A DNA stretch of 64,000 bases from Hamadaea sp013361475 (lineage in GTDB: Bacteria; Actinomycetota; Actinomycetes; Mycobacteriales; Micromonosporaceae), in assembly GCF_040654195.1 (NCBI RefSeq), contig NZ_JBFAHM010000014.1, positions 186,001 to 250,000 of the forward strand, given 5' to 3'. The notes under the pieces were generated by a model, which was not told the origin of the DNA, ran no database searches, and saw nothing but the letters and a program-made list of their open reading frames with translations. Position 1 is the stretch's first letter; each line of letters starts with the position of its first letter. Positions 59,137 through 64,000 of this stretch are shown here, piece by piece. The position numbers and the translations under genes were made by a program.

Positions 59137-59163
59137 TACGTCACCGTAACTTACGGTCCCGTA
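59137..59163. promoter_or_regulatory. TetR operator candidate before the desaturase gene
   Basis: TACG-N2-ACCGTAA-C-TTACGGT-N2-CGTA: a 27-nt nested palindrome, perfect in both inner (59143-59157) and outer arms. It lies 52 nt upstream of the desaturase start and 102 nt upstream of the HTH gene at 59266. Confidence 0.75.
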
Positions 59164-59265
59164 GTTTTGTAGGGTCGGCACCTGTGAATTTCCTTGGTTC
59201 ACCTGCACAAGCTCGAAGCAAACGCAAGACTCCCCTTCCTCGTACACCCGTGCTAACCCTTATGC

Positions 59266-60114
59266 ATGGACATGGGGGAGGTGGCCCGCCGTCTGCGGGC
59301 CGACGATCAGCTGTCGATAGCCCAAATCCGTGAACTCCTCGGCGTCAGCCGCGCACAGATCGACGACTGGCTTCGGGGCGTACCCGTGCCGGAGTGGACC
59401 AAACGTCCGAACGCCAAGGACGAGTTGCGCGCCCGCGCGGTCGACCTGCGCCGCTCCGGGCACACCGTTCCCGGCATCGCCGAGGAGCTGGGCGTCGCCC
59501 GGTCCACGGCTTGGCAGTGGACCAAACACATCCCGCTCGCCGGTGATCCGGCGGACGCCGAGCGCCGCCGCGCCAACGCCCGGCGGATGACCGACGCCCG
59601 CTGGGAGCGGCACCGGAGCGAGCGTGCGGTCCACCGCCGGCGGCTGGCCGCCGAGAGCGCCGCTCGCATCGGCCCGCTCGACGAGCGTGACCTGTTGCTG
59701 CTCGGCTCGGTCATCTACTGGTGCGCCGGGACCAAAGCGACCCCGGCCCGGCCGAACGAGCGGGTGGAGCTGGTCACCGCCGACGCCCGGCTGGGCCTGA
59801 TCTTCCTCCGCTTCCTGGACGCGCTGGGCGTCGCGCGCTCGGACCTGTCCCTCCGGGTGCTGCTGCAGGAGGCGGCCGATCCCGAATCAGCGGTCAGCTG
59901 GTGGGCGGATCACCTCGGCGCCCCCGTCGAGGACTTCCGTGCGCCCCATCGCAAACGGCTGCCGCCGATGCCGGTCCGGCCCGACCAGTCGGCGGAGCGC
60001 CACGGGAGACTCCGAATACGGGTTTGCCACAGCCGGGATCTCTACCGCACCATCGAAGGTGTCCTCGACGCGCTCGCCGAGCCTGCGGATGTGCCGGACG
60101 GCGAGGCGCGTTAG
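59266..60114 (+). CDS. Protein with two helix-turn-helix motifs and LAGLIDADG-like region
   Basis: This 282-residue protein has an N-terminal helix-turn-helix (SIAQIRELLGVSRAQIDDWL), a second one (TVPGIAEELGVARSTAWQWT), a basic helix (ERRRANARRMTDARWERHRSE) and a C-terminal domain with LLLLGSVIYWCAGTKA and LGLIFLRFLDALG, whose pattern resembles distant LAGLIDADG-fold proteins conserved across actinomycetes. DNA binding is likely; nuclease activity is not established. It sits between the desaturase operon and tRNA-Gln. Confidence 0.75.
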   Translation: MDMGEVARRLRADDQLSIAQIRELLGVSRAQIDDWLRGVPVPEWTKRPNAKDELRARAVDLRRSGHTVPGIAEELGVARSTAWQWTKHIPLAGDPADAERRRANARRMTDARWERHRSERAVHRRRLAAESAARIGPLDERDLLLLGSVIYWCAGTKATPARPNERVELVTADARLGLIFLRFLDALGVARSDLSLRVLLQEAADPESAVSWWADHLGAPVEDFRAPHRKRLPPMPVRPDQSAERHGRLRIRVCHSRDLYRTIEGVLDALAEPADVPDGEAR

Positions 60115-60131
60115 GCTTTCCGCGCACACCT

Positions 60132-60203
60132 TCGGCCGTGGTGAAATTGGCATCACCTCAGATTTTGGCTCTGAAGTTTCAGGTTCGAACCCTGGCGGCC
60201 GAG
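60132..60203 (+). tRNA. tRNA-Gln (anticodon TTG)
   Basis: Acceptor TCGGCCG/CGGCCGA (60132-60138, 60196-60202), D arm GTGA/TCAC, anticodon arm TCAGA-TTTTGGC-TCTGA with TTG at 60165-60167, T arm with loop TTCGAAC. The CCA is not encoded (GCT follows). tRNA-Gln reads CAA. Confidence 0.93.
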
Positions 60204-60256
60204 CTGCTCATCGCAGCAGACCCTGAAGACCTGCGGAACAAGAGGCGGTAACCCGC

Positions 60257-61708
60257 GTGGCGCGTACTGTGATCATCCTGGCGGCCGGCGAGGGCAAGCG
60301 GATGAAGTCCCAGCTGCCCAAGGTCCTCCATCCGCTGTTGGGTCGCAGTCTGGTCGGGCACGTCCTGGCCGCCACCGAGCCGCTGAGCGCCGAGCGTACG
60401 GCGGTCGTCGTCGGGCACAAGGCCGAGCAGGTCACCGAGCACCTCGCGGCGATCGCGCCGCAGGCGCGGCCGGTGCTGCAGGCCGACCAGCGGGGGACCG
60501 GGCACGCCGTGCGTACCGCCCTCGACGCTCTCGAGGACGTCACCGGCACTGTGCTCGTCGTCAACGCCGACGTCCCGCTGCTGCGGACCGAGACACTGAG
60601 CGCCCTGATCGAGCGGCACGAGGAGGAGGCCGCCGCGGCGACCGTGCTGACCGCGGTGGTGCCCGAGCCGGGGAACCTGGGCCGGATCGTGCGAGACGCC
60701 CAGGGCGGTCTGGCCGCGATCGTCGAGGCCCGGGACGCCGACGCCGAGCAGTTGGCCGTCCGGGAGATCAACGCCGGGGTCTACGCGTTCGAGGCGGACG
60801 CCCTGCGCGACGCGCTCGGCAAGCTGACCACGCACAACGCGCAGGGCGAGGAGTACCTGACCGACGTCTTCGGCCTGCTGCTGGCGGCGGGCCGCCGGCT
60901 CGCGGTCCACACCGCGCCCGCGGTGGAGGAGACGCTCGGCTGCAACGACCGGGCCGAGCTGGCCCGGCTGGGCGCCCTGCTCCGGGATCGGATCAACGAC
61001 GCCCACATGCGGGCCGGCGTGACGATCGTGGACCCGGCGTCGACCTGGATCGAGCCCGCGGTCACGATCGATCCCGACGCGGTGATCGAACCGAACACGC
61101 AGCTCAAGGGAGCGACGTCGGTGGCGACCGGTGCGGTCGTCGGCCCCGAGGTGACGCTGATCGACACCGTCGTCGGCGAGCGGGCCGAGGTGGTCAAGGC
61201 GCACGCGGTGCTGGCCGAGATCGGCCCGCAGGCCAAGGTCGGGCCCTACGCGTACCTGCGGCCGGGGACGACGCTCGGCGTGAAGTCCAAGGTCGGCACC
61301 TTCGTCGAGGTGAAGAACTCGTCGCTCGGCGAGGGGACGAAGGTCCCGCACCTGTCCTACGTGGGGGACGCGACCGTCGGCGACTTCACCAACATCGGCG
61401 CGGCGAACGTCGTGGCCAACTACAACTGGCGATCGAAGAGCCGGACGATCATCGGCTCGCACGTGAACACGGGGTCCGACTCGGTGCTGGTGGCACCGGT
61501 GACGCTGGGAGACGGCGCGTCCACCGCGGCCGGCTCGGTCGTCGACACCGACGTCCCGCCGGGCGCGCTCGCGGTGGCGCGGGAGCGACAGGTCAACAAG
61601 GAGGGCTGGATCTTCACTCGCCGGCCCGACAGCGCCGCCGCACAGGCGGCCCGGGCCGCGCTCGACGCGGCGGGAGCGGCCGAAGAGGCCCCCGCTGACC
61701 AGGGGTGA
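60257..61708 (+). CDS. glmU: Bifunctional UDP-GlcNAc pyrophosphorylase / GlcN-1-P acetyltransferase
   Basis: GlmU makes UDP-GlcNAc for peptidoglycan: its N-terminal half uridylates GlcNAc-1-P and its C-terminal half acetylates GlcN-1-P. The 483 residues have VIILAAGEGKRMKSQLPKVL (nucleotide-binding), DVPLLRTETL, then the left-handed beta-helix with hexapeptide repeats (VVGPEVTLIDTVVGE, GAANVVANYNW). The GTG follows GAGGCGG. It precedes prs as in mycobacteria. Confidence 0.97.
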   Translation: MARTVIILAAGEGKRMKSQLPKVLHPLLGRSLVGHVLAATEPLSAERTAVVVGHKAEQVTEHLAAIAPQARPVLQADQRGTGHAVRTALDALEDVTGTVLVVNADVPLLRTETLSALIERHEEEAAAATVLTAVVPEPGNLGRIVRDAQGGLAAIVEARDADAEQLAVREINAGVYAFEADALRDALGKLTTHNAQGEEYLTDVFGLLLAAGRRLAVHTAPAVEETLGCNDRAELARLGALLRDRINDAHMRAGVTIVDPASTWIEPAVTIDPDAVIEPNTQLKGATSVATGAVVGPEVTLIDTVVGERAEVVKAHAVLAEIGPQAKVGPYAYLRPGTTLGVKSKVGTFVEVKNSSLGEGTKVPHLSYVGDATVGDFTNIGAANVVANYNWRSKSRTIIGSHVNTGSDSVLVAPVTLGDGASTAAGSVVDTDVPPGALAVARERQVNKEGWIFTRRPDSAAAQAARAALDAAGAAEEAPADQG

Positions 61709-61787
61709 CACGCGTTGCGGTGATCTGTCGCACCTGATCGTGAACCGGCTACGACCTTGGTCAAGTGCCGGGAGAGGATGACCCGCG

Positions 61788-61805
61788 AGGGTCATACTTG
61801 GTCGC
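61788..61805. promoter_or_regulatory. Hairpin in the prs leader
   Basis: ATGACCC-GCGA-GGGTCAT is a perfect 7-bp inverted repeat with a GNRA-type tetraloop, 29 nt before the prs ATG. It could be an operator or an mRNA structure. Confidence 0.35.
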
Positions 61806-61834
61806 AGTGGCGCGCGGAGGGGCAGACAGAGCCG

Positions 61835-62815
61835 ATGGGCAGCATCGTCGCGGAGAACCGGAAGAATCTGATGCTCTTCTCGGGGCGGGCGTACCCCGAG
61901 CTGGCGGAGGAGATCGGGCAGGCCTTGGGCGTCGCACCGACCCCCACCGCTGCTTACGATTTCGCCAACGGTGAGATCTTCGTCCGGTACAAGGAGTCCG
62001 TTCGCGGCTCCGACGCCTTCGTGGTCCAGTCGATCACGAGTCCGGTCAACACCTGGGTCATGGAGACCCTGATCATGATCGACGCCCTCAAGCGGGGCTC
62101 GGCCAAGCGGATCACCGTGGTGCTCCCGTTCTACCCGTACGCCCGGCAGGACAAGAAGCACCGCGGCCGGGAGCCGATCTCGGCCCGGCTGATCGCCGAC
62201 CTGCTCAAGACGGCGGGGGCGAACCGGATCCTGACGGTCGATCTGCATACCGCGCAGATTCAGGGGTTCTTCGACGGCCCGGTGGATCACTTGTTCGCGA
62301 TGGACACGCTGGCCGGCTACGTCGAGGCGAAGTACGGCGATCGCGCGCTGACCGTGGTCGCGCCCGACTCCGGCCGCGTACGCGTCGGCGAGCGCTGGAC
62401 CGACCGGCTCGGCGGCTGTCCGCTGGCCTTCATCCACAAGACCCGCGACCCGCTCAAGCCCAACCAGGTGGTCGCGAACCGGGTGATCGGTGAGGTCGAG
62501 GGACGAACCTGCATCATCGTCGACGACATGATCGACACGGCCGGCACCATCTGCAAGGCCGCGGACATCCTCTTCGACTCCGGCGCGGGCGACGTCATCG
62601 TCGCGACGACGCACGCGATCAACTCCGACCCGGCGACAGAGCGCCTCAAGAACAGCCGCATCGCCGAGGTGATCGTGACCAACACGCTCCCGATCACGCC
62701 GGAGAAGCAGTTCGACAAGCTCACGGTGCTCTCGATCGCCCCGCTGCTGGCGCGAGCCATCCGCGAGGTCTTCGACGACGGCTCCGTCACGACTCTCTTC
62801 GGCGGCCTCAGCTAA
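61835..62815 (+). CDS. prs: Ribose-phosphate pyrophosphokinase
   Basis: Prs makes PRPP from ribose-5-phosphate and ATP for nucleotide, His and Trp synthesis. The 326 residues show LMLFSGRAYPELAEEIG, YARQDKKHRGREPISARL (regulatory flexible loop), LTVDLHTAQIQGFF and the PRPP-binding loop IIVDDMIDTAGTICKA. ATG 61835 is taken because MGSIVAENRKNL is the actinobacterial start. Confidence 0.96.
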   Translation: MGSIVAENRKNLMLFSGRAYPELAEEIGQALGVAPTPTAAYDFANGEIFVRYKESVRGSDAFVVQSITSPVNTWVMETLIMIDALKRGSAKRITVVLPFYPYARQDKKHRGREPISARLIADLLKTAGANRILTVDLHTAQIQGFFDGPVDHLFAMDTLAGYVEAKYGDRALTVVAPDSGRVRVGERWTDRLGGCPLAFIHKTRDPLKPNQVVANRVIGEVEGRTCIIVDDMIDTAGTICKAADILFDSGAGDVIVATTHAINSDPATERLKNSRIAEVIVTNTLPITPEKQFDKLTVLSIAPLLARAIREVFDDGSVTTLFGGLS

Positions 62816-63018
62816 GACGCCGCTCACAAAGCGGGGGTGGGCTGGGGTCACGCTAGGTGGTCGGGTAGGCTGGTCCGGTTGCCACGGCGAGGGTGCTCTG
62901 CGGGCTTCGCGGTCTGCGTTGAAGCACCGTGATCGACATGGTGCTCCGGGTCTGTGCCCGTGCGCCCTCGCGTCGGCCCACGACAGCCAGCCAGCCCGTT
63001 GAGCCAGGAGTATGAACC

Positions 63019-63654
63019 GTGTCTGAGGTAAAGATCAGCGCCGAGCCGCGTACGGAGTTCGGCAAGGGCGGCGCGCGTCGCACCCGCCGCGCCGGCAAGG
63101 TGCCCGCCGTCGTCTACGGGCATGGCGAGGCGCCCAAGCACATCGCCCTGCCCGCCCGGGAGTTCGCCGCCGCGATCCGTCACGGCGGCATGACCACCGT
63201 CTTCGAGCTGGTCGGCGAGGACGGCACCAAGACCCTCGCGCTGCCCAAGGCGATTCAGCGTGACCCGATCCGGGACACCTTCGAGCACGTCGACCTCGTG
63301 ATCGTCAAGCGGGGCGAGAAGGTCACCGTGGACGTCCCGGTGCACCTGGTCGGCACCGCGGCCGCCGGCACCCTCGTGGTGACCGAGCACGACCGCGTCT
63401 CGATCGTCGCCGAGGCGCTGCACCTGCCCGAGGCGCTTGAGGCCTCGATCGACGGCCTGGAGGCCGGTTCGCACGTCACCGCGGGTGACATCAAGCTGCC
63501 GCGCGGCGTCGAGCTCGCGACCGAGGCGGAGACCACCATCGCCGTCGTCAGCGTCGCGCCGACCGCCGAGCAGCTCGAGGGCGAGACCGCCGAGGCGGCC
63601 GAGGAGGCGGAGGAGGCCCCGGCCGCCGAGGCCGAGGCTCCCGCCGAGAGCTGA
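63019..63654 (+). CDS. rplY: 50S ribosomal protein L25/general stress protein Ctc (bL25)
   Basis: L25 binds 5S rRNA. The 211 residues have the N-terminal L25 domain (EPRTEFGKGGARRTRRAGKV, IHRDPIRDTFEHVDLVIVK-like block) and the C-terminal TL5/CTC domain, then a Glu/Ala-rich tail (EAAEEAEEAPAAEAEAPAES). The GTG start has AGGAG 10 nt upstream. Next is pth after a terminator, as in mycobacteria. Confidence 0.95.
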   Translation: MSEVKISAEPRTEFGKGGARRTRRAGKVPAVVYGHGEAPKHIALPAREFAAAIRHGGMTTVFELVGEDGTKTLALPKAIQRDPIRDTFEHVDLVIVKRGEKVTVDVPVHLVGTAAAGTLVVTEHDRVSIVAEALHLPEALEASIDGLEAGSHVTAGDIKLPRGVELATEAETTIAVVSVAPTAEQLEGETAEAAEEAEEAPAAEAEAPAES

Positions 63655-63664
63655 GTTCGCTGTC

Positions 63665-63702
63665 GAAGAAGGCCGCCACGATGTGGCGGCCTTCTTCTTT
63701 CT
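63665..63702 (+). terminator. Intrinsic terminator after rplY
   Basis: GAAGAAGGCCGCCAC (63665-63679) and GTGGCGGCCTTCTTC (63683-63697) pair perfectly with a 3-base loop and are followed by TTTCT, a classic hairpin with a T-rich tail. Confidence 0.92.
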
Positions 63703-63727
63703 GGCATGGTGTACGCGGGAGGTACGC

Positions 63728-64000
63728 GTGAGCACGTGGCTGGTGGTCGGGCTGGGGAATCCGGGCCCGCAGTACGCGCAGAACCGGCACAACGTCGGTT
63801 TCATGATCGCCGACCTGCTGGCGAAGCGGGTCGGGGGATCGTTCGCGCGCAAGACCAGGGGCGGTGTCGTCGAGGTGGCCGAGGGTCGCCTGGGGTACGG
63901 CGTGGACGCCCCGAAACTGGTGCTGGCCAAGCCGTTGACCTACATGAACCTGTCGGGCGGCCCGGTCGCCGCCCTGGCCCAGTTCTACAAGGTGCCGCCG
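63728..64000 (+). CDS. pth: Peptidyl-tRNA hydrolase, 5' part
   Basis: The first 91 residues show LVVGLGNPGPQYAQNRHNVGF, with the GNPG motif and catalytic His in the RHNVGF block, and KPLTYMNLSGG. Pth releases tRNA from peptidyl-tRNA dropped by the ribosome. It starts at GTG and runs past the right edge of the window. Confidence 0.95.
   Translation, partial: MSTWLVVGLGNPGPQYAQNRHNVGFMIADLLAKRVGGSFARKTRGGVVEVAEGRLGYGVDAPKLVLAKPLTYMNLSGGPVAALAQFYKVPP

Noticed and set aside
60179..62851. An 890-codon open frame on the minus strand opposite glmU and prs
   Set aside because: It is antisense to two well-conserved genes and its protein is rich in Arg, Gly, Asp and His with no domain; long antisense frames are normal in high-G+C DNA.
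62816..63018. Riboswitch or L25 leader before rplY
   Set aside because: The 203-base gap has short complementary words (GGCGAGGG and CCCTCGCG) but I could not build a convincing conserved structure, so no feature is claimed.

Overview
The window is high-G+C actinobacterial DNA. Codons end mostly in G or C, GTG starts are common, and the words GTACGC/CGTACG recur throughout. Gene order and protein features (GlpR/SepX-type divisome protein, PMT mannosyltransferase, zinc-finger S4, SigE-family sigma factor) point to a filamentous actinomycete, most likely of the Micromonosporaceae. That family assignment is inference; no 16S gene is present.

Layout. 1-4 kb: end of the ribosomal alpha operon (rpsM, rpsK, rpsD, rpoA, rplQ), then truA. 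4-25 kb: mixed housekeeping and unknown genes. These include an HpcH/HpaI-type CoA-ester lyase, an acyl-CoA dehydrogenase and a MaoC hydratase that look like ethylmalonyl-CoA pathway steps, three DUF4190 membrane proteins, a sigma factor coupled to a membrane protein, MarC, a RecB-like nuclease, Fur and CapA. 25-34 kb: mscL, a Ruc-like zinc-ribbon protein behind a CIRCE-like operator, 5-FCL, a diguanylate cyclase, then galU-moeA(glp)-rimJ-glpR/sepX, the conserved actinobacterial cell-division neighbourhood. 33.9-37 kb: a small integrated element in a tRNA-Ala(CGC) gene. It is bounded by about 60-bp direct repeats and carries a broken tyrosine integrase and an AT-richer DUF262/DUF1524 (GmrSD-like) gene. 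37-43.7 kb: accessory genes, some damaged, and small regulators. 43.8-64 kb: pmt, rsmI, metG, tatD, ksgA, ispE, ABC-F, DUF4383 genes, a TetR/fatty-acyl desaturase operon with a clear operator, tRNA-Gln, glmU, prs, rplY and the start of pth. The order mscL...galU...pmt-rsmI...metG-tatD-ksgA-ispE and the presence of glmU, prs, rplY and pth resemble the Mycobacterium tuberculosis Rv0985-Rv1018 region, although rpfB is absent between tatD and ksgA.

Three families of long intergenic inverted repeats are the main structure not explained by genes. Family 1 has five copies and shows paired compensatory changes. Family 2 has one full copy and one half copy. Family 3 has two copies in opposite orientation. 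A second genome-scale pattern is a TANNNT-like hexamer 6-7 nt before the start codon of many genes, which suggests leaderless transcription. Candidate operators were read directly at 6964-6989, 8751-8770 with 12475-12494, 26820-26844 and 59137-59163.
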